A stretch of DNA of 56,018 nucleotides. It comes from a virus. Each line of letters starts with the position of its first letter. The first letter of the stretch is position 1. Location of the stretch: positions 1 to 56,018 of IMG/VR virus record IMGVR_UViG_3300049445_000092. The stretch is one strand, 5' to 3'. Below, in pieces: positions 14,539 to 21,098 of this stretch. Below the pieces are notes generated by a model. It made no database searches. It saw only the letters and a program-made list of their open reading frames with translations, and was not told where the DNA came from. The position numbers were made by a program, and so were the translations under genes.

Positions 14539-15443
14539 GGGTGCCTCCCGTTCGTTGGGGTGATCGCGGTGGACGGTAGCCCGATCATCGGGCCAATGCC
14601 GGTTCGCTGGTTGCTCTCGTAGGCGTGGAAGCTGCTGATCTTGTCGGGATCGACGTGCTGGGTCGCCATGTGGATATCGGAATCTGGGCCGAGACTGGGC
14701 CAGTACTTGACCAGATACGACGGCGTGACCGGCTTCCCCCAGCGGCCCTTCAGCCGTTCGGCCCGGATCGGCACCTCATCGGGATCGGCCCCGATGTCCC
14801 GCAGCTGCTTGGTCGCCGCGTTCAGCTGGCCGCGGGCGGACTTGGTCAGCTCATGGATGTTCATTCCGCAGGCTTCAGCGATCGCCTCGAAGAGGCGGTC
14901 CGGCGCGCGTCGAGGAGCGATGACCGTGGTGGTCGCGAAAAGTGCTGGCGCGGTAGTTATTGGTTTCTCTTTACTTCTGGTCTTCCTGGTCTTGTGGTCA
15001 GCTGAGGTGACGCTTTGGGTGACGCTTTGGGTGACGCTTTGCCCAGGTAGAGCGCTCGCGTGCGGATCCGGCAGATCGTCGGCTAAAGCGTCAGCTGAAG
15101 TGACGCTTTGATCCGGCAGAGCGTCAGCTGAAGTGACGCTTTCCACAGATGGGAACAACCTGTGGACAGTCGAGTCCCCCTTCCACCTTCCCTGGTGGAC
15201 AACCTCGATCACCCCTTTGTCTGCCAGGCTCCGCAGTACCTGGCTGACGTATGACCGAGACCCCGGATCGACCCCGATCTCCTCGGCGATCGTCTTCTGG
15301 CTCGGGAAGCAGATCCCCTTGTCGCCAGCGTGTTGCCAGAGGGTGAAGAGGACGGCTCGCTCGGCGTGGGTGATCTTCGGGTCAGCCCAGACCTCTCGCA
15401 GCTGGGCCAGCAAACGAAGGCTGGGATGGGGTCGGCCGCTCAC
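14535..15443 (-). CDS. Replication initiator with winged helix
   Basis: A 302-residue protein. Residues about 20-95 form a winged helix (THAERAVLFTLWQHAGDKG, PSQKTIAEEIGVDPGSRSYV, VLRSLADKGVIEVV) of the type found in phage initiators. Residues about 100-150 are a low-complexity linker repeating QSVTSADA, and the C-terminal part is helical with a basic stretch. The linker DNA is made of iteron repeats, and the protein should bind them, as lambda O does in its own gene. It starts at GTG overlapping a 17-residue leader ORF. The helicase loader-like gene follows. Confidence 0.7.
   Translation of the reverse strand: MSGRPHPSLRLLAQLREVWADPKITHAERAVLFTLWQHAGDKGICFPSQKTIAEEIGVDPGSRSYVSQVLRSLADKGVIEVVHQGRWKGDSTVHRLFPSVESVTSADALPDQSVTSADALADDLPDPHASALPGQSVTQSVTQSVTSADHKTRKTRSKEKPITTAPALFATTTVIAPRRAPDRLFEAIAEACGMNIHELTKSARGQLNAATKQLRDIGADPDEVPIRAERLKGRWGKPVTPSYLVKYWPSLGPDSDIHMATQHVDPDKISSFHAYESNQRTGIGPMIGLPSTAITPTNGRHP
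14952..15166. other. Candidate replication origin inside the initiator gene
   Basis: On the plus strand five copies of GTGACGCTTTG (the last ends TTTC) begin at 15007, 15019, 15031, 15100 and 15133. Two more inverted half-copies (AAAGCGTCA, 15085-15093; one mismatch near 15118) make dyads with the fourth and fifth. On one side is a T-rich stretch (14952-14985) that could unwind. On the other, a 7-bp inverted repeat TCCACAG/CTGTGGA (15142-15148, 15160-15166) makes two DnaA-box-like sites, each 7 of 9 to TTATCCACA. This is the layout of lambda-type origins. Confidence 0.65.
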
Positions 15444-15493
15444 GGCGCACCCAGGTTCTGGATTCCGGTTGGCGCTTGTGCTTGACTGCCCAT
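15440..15493 (-). CDS. 17-residue leader peptide of the initiator gene
   Basis: A short reading frame of 17 residues (MGSQAQAPTGIQNLGAP) with a TGAGG ribosome-binding site 7-8 bases before the ATG. Its stop overlaps the initiator GTG as GTGA, as nearly all real genes here do. It probably couples initiator translation to reading of the leader. No sign that the peptide itself has a function. Confidence 0.5.
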   Translation of the reverse strand: MGSQAQAPTGIQNLGAP

Positions 15494-15531
15494 TGGCACA
15501 CCTCAGATGTGCTCACGTTCACCCTTGTGGC

Positions 15532-15656
15532 GCCGGGGTCGAACTAGACGGGGGCCAGTGTGTTCAGACACTGGCCTTCGTCGCGTTCAGGCGACAGGTC
15601 ACGCAGGTCGGTCCCCAGCACGGTGCTGGCGGGCCGGTTGTCTAAGGAGCCCCGAC
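15532..15656 (-). ncRNA. Structured intergenic RNA upstream of the initiator
   Basis: A 168-base gene-free gap holds a possible multi-branched RNA on the minus strand. A 7-bp closing helix (15650-15656 with 15532-15538) needs a G-U pair that only the minus strand allows. Inside are three hairpins: a long one at about 15609-15636 (7-bp core, extended by 5-6 more pairs past one bulge and one mismatch), a 5-bp one (15580-15595) and a 9-bp one (15553-15576). The last two have the same six-base loop, CUGAAC. It could be a regulatory leader, a stable RNA or protein-binding operators. No tRNA fold fits. Confidence 0.45.
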
Positions 15657-15661
15657 TCTAC

Positions 15662-15871
15662 TCACGCCGCGGGCGGCGCGAGTGGGTCCCAGTTGAGATG
15701 GCGCGGACACAGCACCAGTCCCTCGTTGCTGATCGCCCACCCAAGGGCCATCAGCGCCCGTCTGGCGGTCACAATCGTGCGGTCGCCTCCGGTCACCGAG
15801 GTGTAGCTGGGACAGCCCACAGGAGCGATCTGAGCGTCGCAGTTGGCGATCCAGACGCGAGTCAGACTCAT
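15662..15871 (-). CDS. Small hypothetical protein
   Basis: A 69-residue protein ([20 protein letters not shown], then a helical ALMALGWAISNEGLV), with three Cys. ATG in an ATGA overlap. It lies between a membrane protein and the structured gap. No family recognised. Confidence 0.6.
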   Translation of the reverse strand: MSLTRVWIANCDAQIAPVGCPSYTSVTGGDRTIVTARRALMALGWAISNEGLVLCPRHLNWDPLAPPAA

Positions 15872-16095
15872 CGGCCGGTCCAGTCGCCACCTGCACGGTG
15901 GTACTCACGCTCGCGCAACTCGCGCTCACGCTTACTCCTGTCCAGCTTTCGGTCCCATGCGTGCGCGCAGATCACCAACGCGACCAACACGCCCGCCGTG
16001 ACCGCCATCGCGGTGACGTTACGCCAGTCGATCAGCTCGATCAGTCCGAAGACCAGCGCCAGGATGATGGCCGCGTTCAGCCGGTAGCGGTTCAA
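15868..16095 (-). CDS. Small membrane protein
   Basis: A 75-residue protein starting at TTG in a TTGA overlap with the annealing protein. Two hydrophobic helices ([15 protein letters not shown] and [17 protein letters not shown]) are followed by a very basic/acidic helical tail ([19 protein letters not shown]). It sits oddly in the recombination transcript; a role in attaching replication to the membrane is a guess. Confidence 0.6.
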   Translation of the reverse strand: MNRYRLNAAIILALVFGLIELIDWRNVTAMAVTAGVLVALVICAHAWDRKLDRSKRERELREREYHRAGGDWTGR

Positions 16096-17366
16096 AACGG
16101 ACAGTGGTGGTCAGGGGTGGCCGGGTTGCCGCAGTTCGGGCACTCGCCGTCCATCGCCTTCGCCGTCACTTCGATGAGCCGCATCTGCAACGTGCGCGTC
16201 TGCGCCCGCTCGTTGTACTCCACCTCGAAGGTGTCCAACGCCTTCAGCACTGCTGGGCGGTCCATGCCCATGATGTCGGCGACGATGTCGGGCGGCGGGA
16301 CCGGAACGTCGAGCGTCGCCACCACCACGGGCGGTTCCGCTTCAGGAATCACGTCGATCACGGGACCAGCTTCCTCGGCGGGAGGTTCCGGGGGCGCGAT
16401 GGCTGCGGCTTCGGCGCGCGCCTTGGCTGCCGACAGGGCCTGGGTGTAGTCCCACTCGCGGCCCAGCGCCCGCTGGATCTCGGCGTTGAGCAGGGACTGG
16501 ATCTTGCCCAGCTGCTGGCCGGTCCAGTCGCCCCAGTTCTGCCGTGCGAGCGATGGGTACTTGAGCCGGGCGATCTGCGATGCCAGCGCGGCCTTGCCCT
16601 GCTCGTCCAGGGCGCTGATGCCGACGAAGAGACCCTTCATCCCCTGAATCGACGCCGTCTTCTTGCCCTGAGCGGGGGCGATCCGGTACGTCTGCATGGG
16701 TTCGGTCGCCTCTTCGTGCGTCGGGGGCTCCTCGTAGTCCACGTCTTCGCCCCGGAATTCGCGCACCACCTGCGGCCCGGCTTGGGCCATCTCGTCAGTC
16801 GTGTAGAGCCCGCTCAGCTCCTGGGGGAATGCCCGCCGCAGGGCGAGCGCTTCGGCGACCTTTCCGATCATGAGATCGGGCATCTGCGCCCACATGCGCG
16901 CCACGCCCTTGGATGTCGTCTGGACATAGCTCGACCACCGGGCCGTCGCCACCAGCGGGATCTTGAAGTCCTTACGGAGCGCGCCAACCTTCGCCGCGAA
17001 GGGGTACTCGTTGGGGTCTTCGGGGCGCCACAGATCGGACCAGTCGCCCGTGGCGCCGATCCAGTAGGGGCCGTCCTGACCGGCGTACATCCCCGTTCGC
17101 TCCGCGATGAGGCGCAGCCCGTCGATGGATGTCTGGACGCTCATCACTTGGCGGTTCAGGCGGCTGTCGAAGCGCATGATGGCGTAGACCTGGCGGGCGA
17201 ACGGATCCAGCCCGGTGCGGTTGCAGATCCCCACAAACAGCTCCAGCTCGTCGTCGCTGGCGCCCTTGGCGATGGTCCGCTTCAGCAGGTCGATCTGGTC
17301 ATCAGAGAGCCGGTTCGTCGCCAGCTGGGCGCGGGGCTCGAATGGAATTGGGGCGTTGTCAGTCAT
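16092..17366 (-). CDS. bet: Bet/RecT-type single-strand annealing protein
   Basis: A 424-residue protein of the phage recombination protein Bet family. The family core spans about residues 20-200: [80 protein letters not shown]. Such proteins anneal complementary single strands in recombination. The rest is unlike the family: a helical part, a Pro/Glu-rich linker, and a final CPNCG...HHC zinc-like knuckle. No partner exonuclease of the RecE or Exo type is recognisable nearby. The ATG has GGAGG at good distance; longer readings cross promoter P6. Confidence 0.85.
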   Translation of the reverse strand: MTDNAPIPFEPRAQLATNRLSDDQIDLLKRTIAKGASDDELELFVGICNRTGLDPFARQVYAIMRFDSRLNRQVMSVQTSIDGLRLIAERTGMYAGQDGPYWIGATGDWSDLWRPEDPNEYPFAAKVGALRKDFKIPLVATARWSSYVQTTSKGVARMWAQMPDLMIGKVAEALALRRAFPQELSGLYTTDEMAQAGPQVVREFRGEDVDYEEPPTHEEATEPMQTYRIAPAQGKKTASIQGMKGLFVGISALDEQGKAALASQIARLKYPSLARQNWGDWTGQQLGKIQSLLNAEIQRALGREWDYTQALSAAKARAEAAAIAPPEPPAEEAGPVIDVIPEAEPPVVVATLDVPVPPPDIVADIMGMDRPAVLKALDTFEVEYNERAQTRTLQMRLIEVTAKAMDGECPNCGNPATPDHHCPF

Positions 17367-17381
17367 CTGGCCTCCTGGTAT

Positions 17382-17420
17382 CGGGTGTCCGAAGTCTACC
17401 CCAGACCCCTGACGCGGCAA
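17382..17420 (-). promoter_or_regulatory. Promoter P6 for the recombination/replication transcript
   Basis: On the minus strand: -35 TTGCCG (17415-17420), 16-base spacer with one GGGTC half-site (GACCC on plus, 17404-17408), -10 TAGACT (17393-17398), followed by a shorter leader motif CACCCG (17382-17387). The -35 box lies in the late-operon terminator stem. Confidence 0.5.
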
Positions 17421-17451
17421 GGCCCCCACCGAAGCGGGGACCCCTTGCCGC
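17414..17451 (-). terminator. Late-operon terminator hairpin
   Basis: A 9-bp outer stem (17414-17422 with 17443-17451) and an inner CCCC/GGGG stem, just after the last late gene in the minus direction. No T-tract follows. The stem also overlaps the -35 box of P6. Confidence 0.7.
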
Positions 17452-17504
17452 ATGTATCACCCCGATACATGGAGGTCGCGATGGCAAGCCAAGGGAAGGC
17501 GTGA
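17451..17504 (+). other. Hairpin leader copy with a 7-codon frame on the plus strand
   Basis: CATGTATC-ACCCC-GATACATG (17451-17471) is a perfect 8-bp hairpin holding the CACCCCG leader motif, followed by GGAGG and an ATG that opens a 7-codon frame (MASQGKA). Its TGA overlaps a GTG opening a further 30-codon frame that runs into the opposite late gene. It looks like a leader of the early kind, pointing the other way, perhaps a relic or a tiny antisense transcript. No promoter could be assigned. The rest of this 159-base gap holds P6 and the terminator. Confidence 0.35.
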
Positions 17505-17525
17505 CCGATCTAACCGAGAGCCACC

Positions 17526-19292
17526 CTACAACGGAACGGTGGCCGTCTGCACACCGACCAGGGGGGCCTTGGTCGGACCAGGAGCGGGCTTAGGGACCGT
17601 CACACTTGCGTGAGGTCGCTGGGCCACGGTCACGACGTGGAGCTGGGTGGGCAGGGCGATCGAGATCAGGATCGGCGGCACCCTGGCCGGGCCTTGCCCG
17701 GCGAAGCCCTGCCCGGCGAAGACGATGGCCCCAGTCCCGCTCGCTGCCACGCTGACCTTGGCCGTGGCTGCGCCGCCGAACGTGATCGCCCCGGATCCGC
17801 TGGCCGGGAAGACGATCTGACCCGTCCCAGCGCCGCCGAAGAGGATCGCTCCGGTGCCCGTGGCGGACAGCGTGACCTTGGCCGTGCCGCTCCCGCCCAT
17901 GACAATGGCGCCAGATCCGCTTGAGAGCACCGTCAGCGTCGCTGTGGCGGCTCCAGCGAAGGTGATGGCCCCACTCCCACTGGCGACCGTCAGGCCGCTG
18001 GCAGAGGCGAGCCCAGAGCCTGCGAAGACGATGGCCCCGGTCCCAACCCCCGTGAGGGTGACGACGGCCGTACCGGATCCCCCGAAGACGATGGCCCCCG
18101 TGCCTGTCCCCGTGAGGGTGACCGTCCCGGTGCCCGACCCAGCGAAGACGACGGCGCCTGTCCCGGTGGGGAACACAGTGACCGTCCCCGTGCCCGAGCC
18201 GCCGAAGGTGATCGCCCCGGTGCCGGTGGCCGAGGTCGTAACGACTCCGGTGCCCGTGCCGTTGAAGGTGATGGCACCCGTGCCGGTCGCAGCGAGGAAC
18301 GTCGTGGCCGTCCCTGACCCGGCGAAGGTGATGGCCCCGGTGCCGGTCGCCGTCGTTGTGACGATGGCCGTCGCGGTCCCAGCGCCGAAGAGGATCGCCC
18401 CCGTGCCCGTCGGGGTGACGGTGATCGTCGCCGTCGCGGCGGGACCACCGAAGAGGATCGCCCCCGTGCCCGTCGGGGTGACGGTGACAAGCGAGCCCAC
18501 TGGGGCGAAGGCCACGGCGAGCATGCCGCCGCCCTGCTGGCCGACAGTGGCTGAGATGCTGCTTGACCCAGCTGCTCCGAGGAAGACATCGCCCGTGCTT
18601 TCGGAGCCCGCTGTCTGGCGCAGTGTCGCCGGGGCGGTGTAGCCGAGGATCCCGGCGTTGTCGACGGCCCAAGCGAAGAGCAGGTCGTTGGGGATCGTCG
18701 TCGTCACCGTGTTGGTGAACGGATTGATCGGGGCGGTGATGAGCTGGGACTGCGACCCGTCGGTGGCGCTAAGGAATCCGGCGTACTCGTGGATGCAGAT
18801 GCGAGCGAAGGTGACCGACGACGGCCAGGTGACGGTGATGCTGTTGGCGCCGTTGGCCCCGGCGATCACCCACCAGAGCTGGATGTAGTAGCTGATGTTC
18901 GAGAGGTTGAACGGCCCGGCCGACGGGAACGACTGGCCCGTCGTGAAGCTATCGCCCAGCGTGTCGGTAATGCCGGTCAGGGCAGTCGCGCCGCCGGTCG
19001 GCCAGCCGACAGCGACGATGAGCAGATCACCGGCCTGTACCGACTGCGGGAAGGCGACGGCCTGACTGGTGACGCTACTGCCACCGCTGGCGAAGTTGTT
19101 GCCCTGGATGTAACGGCGGTCGGGAACGAAGATGCCGCCGGGGTAGAGAACAGTCGAGGCGTCCAGCGGCAGATCGACAACGCGGACGGTCCCGAGAAAG
19201 TCACTCGACGTGGGCTGCTTGTCCAGCGCGTTCGACGTATCCAGCCCGATGGGGCTGGTGTTGTCGTACCCGTCAAGCTGGTAGCCGGGCAT
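17526..19292 (-). CDS. Repeat-rich tail protein (fibre or receptor-binding candidate)
   Basis: A 588-residue protein. Residues about 60-260 form a beta-sandwich domain of a type seen in secreted and phage proteins (AGDLLIVAVGWPTGGATALT, then YYIQLWWVIAGANGANSITV). Residues about 265-535 are 13 repeats of 18-20 residues built on GAI-x-F-G/A-G-x-G-T/A, rich in Gly, Thr and Ala, likely a regular beta fibre. The C-terminus is Pro-rich. As the last gene of the late operon it probably projects from the tail tip and touches the host. The start is the ATG at 19292; the previous gene ends 11 bases upstream. Confidence 0.7.
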   Translation of the reverse strand: MPGYQLDGYDNTSPIGLDTSNALDKQPTSSDFLGTVRVVDLPLDASTVLYPGGIFVPDRRYIQGNNFASGGSSVTSQAVAFPQSVQAGDLLIVAVGWPTGGATALTGITDTLGDSFTTGQSFPSAGPFNLSNISYYIQLWWVIAGANGANSITVTWPSSVTFARICIHEYAGFLSATDGSQSQLITAPINPFTNTVTTTIPNDLLFAWAVDNAGILGYTAPATLRQTAGSESTGDVFLGAAGSSSISATVGQQGGGMLAVAFAPVGSLVTVTPTGTGAILFGGPAATATITVTPTGTGAILFGAGTATAIVTTTATGTGAITFAGSGTATTFLAATGTGAITFNGTGTGVVTTSATGTGAITFGGSGTGTVTVFPTGTGAVVFAGSGTGTVTLTGTGTGAIVFGGSGTAVVTLTGVGTGAIVFAGSGLASASGLTVASGSGAITFAGAATATLTVLSSGSGAIVMGGSGTAKVTLSATGTGAILFGGAGTGQIVFPASGSGAITFGGAATAKVSVAASGTGAIVFAGQGFAGQGPARVPPILISIALPTQLHVVTVAQRPHASVTVPKPAPGPTKAPLVGVQTATVPL

Positions 19293-19303
19293 TCAGCCCC
19301 GCT

Positions 19304-19738
19304 CTATTCGTCGTAGATGAGATAGCCGCTGAAGTTCGACGTAGCGGCGCCGATGTTCCAGACCACCAGCTCGGCCGGGCCAGTCGGAACAATCAAACCT
19401 TGAGGGTACGTCCAGATGACACCCGCGCCGATGGTGGCCGGAATCCCGAAGCGTCGGAGGAAGAGCGTGGGCGATGTCGGCTTGGTCGACGCCGCCACCT
19501 GACCCGTGCAGCTCGCCGCACCTGAGGACGTGTCTTCCGCCTGAGGCACCACAGTCGTCGGCGTGAGGGAGATCGCCGCGGGACGGCCGACACCGATGTC
19601 AGTGGCGGCAGCAGTGCCCGAGGACTGGTACACCGCGATCTCCCAGATCCGTATGTCCTTCGCCGTGGTGGAACGCAGCCACGCCAGCGCTTGGTTGGAC
19701 ACACCAGCAATGGTCCATGCGTAGGAGTAACGGGCCAT
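19304..19738 (-). CDS. Virion-associated hypothetical protein
   Basis: A 144-residue beta-rich protein (YSYAWTIAGVSNQALAWLRS, ... FLRRFGIPATIGAGVIWTYP) similar in layout to small tail or decoration proteins at the end of actinophage structural operons. The ATG overlaps the previous stop as TAATG. Likely part of the tail tip or fibre complex. Confidence 0.55.
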   Translation of the reverse strand: MARYSYAWTIAGVSNQALAWLRSTTAKDIRIWEIAVYQSSGTAAATDIGVGRPAAISLTPTTVVPQAEDTSSGAASCTGQVAASTKPTSPTLFLRRFGIPATIGAGVIWTYPQGLIVPTGPAELVVWNIGAATSNFSGYLIYDE

Positions 19739-19938
19739 TACGGCGCCACCTCTAGCTCCTGAAAGTCAAAACGATAGAACAGTGAGTTGCCCGGTGACGG
19801 CCACGCAGATGAGTCCACGGCCTCAACCACATCACAGCCGGAGAGATTCATGTTGGCGTGGTAGAAGGCCACGGCGTCGTCTGACGTGGTGAATGGTCCG
19901 ATCGCCAGTGAGCCGTCGTGCGGGCGAAGATAGAACAT
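19738..19938 (-). CDS. Small hypothetical protein of the tail module
   Basis: A 66-residue alpha/beta protein (MFYLRPHDGSLAIGPFTTSD, then a helix and a strand). The ATG is in a TGATG overlap; the longer upstream reading is a shadow of the neighbouring gene. Function unknown. Confidence 0.6.
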   Translation of the reverse strand: MFYLRPHDGSLAIGPFTTSDDAVAFYHANMNLSGCDVVEAVDSSAWPSPGNSLFYRFDFQELEVAP

Positions 19939-20291
19939 CAGGAAGCCGTGAAGGTGATGGCACCCGTGGCGACGCTGATCGTGGCGCCGACGGGCGGCGT
20001 GATGCTGGTGAGCGTGCCCCCACGCAAGTAGGTACCCGCCGTGACGAGCGTCCAGACCCCGAAGAAGGTGTACGTCTGACCACCTACGGCCGACGGCCAT
20101 GACTGGGCGCTGGTCGATGCCTGCGAACCACCGGACGACGAACCAAACGTGATCGCCTTGCGGCCGTCGGTCCCTTCCGATGCCCCGGTCGTGCCGGGAT
20201 CCGCCGTGTGCAACGACAAGAAGTAGCCGGTGCTGGGGACGATGGCAGCGTTCTGAGCCGCATCGGCCTGGGCGGTGGTGATACGGGCCAT
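19938..20291 (-). CDS. Tail-associated protein
   Basis: A 117-residue beta-rich protein with YFLSLHTADPGTTG and a later GQTYTFFGVWTLV, a pattern common in small phage tail-end proteins. The ATG has an AAAGG site, and a shortened CACCCG leader motif lies before it, unusual inside the late operon. Probably structural. Confidence 0.6.
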   Translation of the reverse strand: MARITTAQADAAQNAAIVPSTGYFLSLHTADPGTTGASEGTDGRKAITFGSSSGGSQASTSAQSWPSAVGGQTYTFFGVWTLVTAGTYLRGGTLTSITPPVGATISVATGAITFTAS

Positions 20292-20305
20292 GAGATTCCT
20301 TTCTC

Positions 20306-20650
20306 TTAGCGGGTGATTTCAGCGGTCACCGTGACGGTGCCTGCTGCGATGGTGGAAATGTTGCCCGATGCGTCGGTGAGCTGGCAGTCCCAGACGGCGG
20401 GCTGCACGGGGAGGGTGGCGGCGTCGGTGTGGACGAGGTGCAGGTGGATGGTCGACGCCGAGATCGTCGTCAGCAGTTCGGCCAGCACCGTCGTGGACGG
20501 CGGCGTTGAGCGGATCTGGGACTTGGCCGTGAAGCCCGTGAGATCGGCGGGTGCGCCCTTCGACGTGACCGCCAGGTCAAGGTACAGATCGTCGCCCTGG
20601 TAGACGAGAAGATTCACTGCCGCCGGGAGCCCGGTCACGGTGGATGCCAT
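20306..20650 (-). CDS. Tail or fibre accessory protein
   Basis: A 114-residue protein of alternating strands (VNLLVYQGDDLYLDLAVTSK, ... ADLTGFTAKSQIR), resembling the N-terminal immunoglobulin-like parts of baseplate upper or fibre-attachment proteins. No ribosome-binding site is clear before the ATG; TAGTTT lies 8 bases upstream, so a leaderless start after the nearby hairpin is possible. Confidence 0.6.
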   Translation of the reverse strand: MASTVTGLPAAVNLLVYQGDDLYLDLAVTSKGAPADLTGFTAKSQIRSTPPSTTVLAELLTTISASTIHLHLVHTDAATLPVQPAVWDCQLTDASGNISTIAAGTVTVTAEITR

Positions 20651-20702
20651 CGCTGGTCAAACTAGGTGCTGCCTGTCGCGGCGTCGCTGATCCCCGGAGA
20701 CC

Positions 20703-20735
20703 AGGCGACCCCGGCAGTGTCACACCGGGGCGCCT
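20703..20735 (-). terminator. Hairpin after the lysis genes
   Basis: Stem of 11 pairs with one bulged A (20703-20714 with 20725-20735) and a 10-base loop in the 112-base gap after the holin candidate. It may end or attenuate transcription between lysis and distal tail genes, or end an mRNA after processing. The rest of the gap shows nothing else. Confidence 0.5.
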
Positions 20736-20762
20736 GTGTGGTCGTACCCAACCTGCTACACA

Positions 20763-21098
20763 TCAAGGCCCAGAGGCACTCCTCTCCTTGTTGTCGCCGT
20801 TGATGATCTCGACTCGGGTCGTAGGGGGGCCGGGCACAGGTCGGACGTAGCGCCGCCCGAGGGACTCCAGCAGCTGGTCGACCGGGATGATGCCGATGAG
20901 GAAGGCGCCGATGATGAGCTGGGCGATGTGCTCACCCGATCCGACGAGCCCATCGAGGATCGTGGCGATGCCCAGCACGAAGACCAAGATGCGCCGCAGC
21001 GGTCCCCAGTTCGCCCGGATGTCGTCAGGCATCTCTGCCTCCAAGAGCCCAAGCAGGGGTTCCCAGAGCTGCGCCCGTGACGGCTGCCAGGGGATCAC
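20763..21098 (-). CDS. Holin candidate
   Basis: A 111-residue protein right after the endolysin. A central part has two hydrophobic helices (RRILVFVLGIATILDGLVGS and IAQLIIGAFLIGIIPVDQLL) between a charged N-terminus and a basic Pro-containing C-terminus, as in two-helix holins. Holins form the holes that release endolysin. It starts at GTG in a GTGA overlap with the endolysin stop. The start residues (IPWQPSRAQLW) do not look like a signal peptide. Confidence 0.7.
   Translation of the reverse strand: MIPWQPSRAQLWEPLLGLLEAEMPDDIRANWGPLRRILVFVLGIATILDGLVGSGEHIAQLIIGAFLIGIIPVDQLLESLGRRYVRPVPGPPTTRVEIINGDNKERSASGP

Noticed and set aside
15520-15661. tRNA gene in the gap upstream of the initiator
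   Set aside because: An AGTTCGA string and a seven-pair closing helix looked tRNA-like, but the T-arm does not pair next to the acceptor and the whole is over 110 bases.
16104-17504. 466-codon plus-strand frame opposite the Bet gene
   Set aside because: Antisense shadow; only its last few codons coincide with the leader element, which is reported separately.
17700-18500. CRISPR array or tandem DNA repeat
   Set aside because: The repeats are inexact, in frame, and code for Gly/Thr repeats in a tail protein; no constant repeat with unique spacers.
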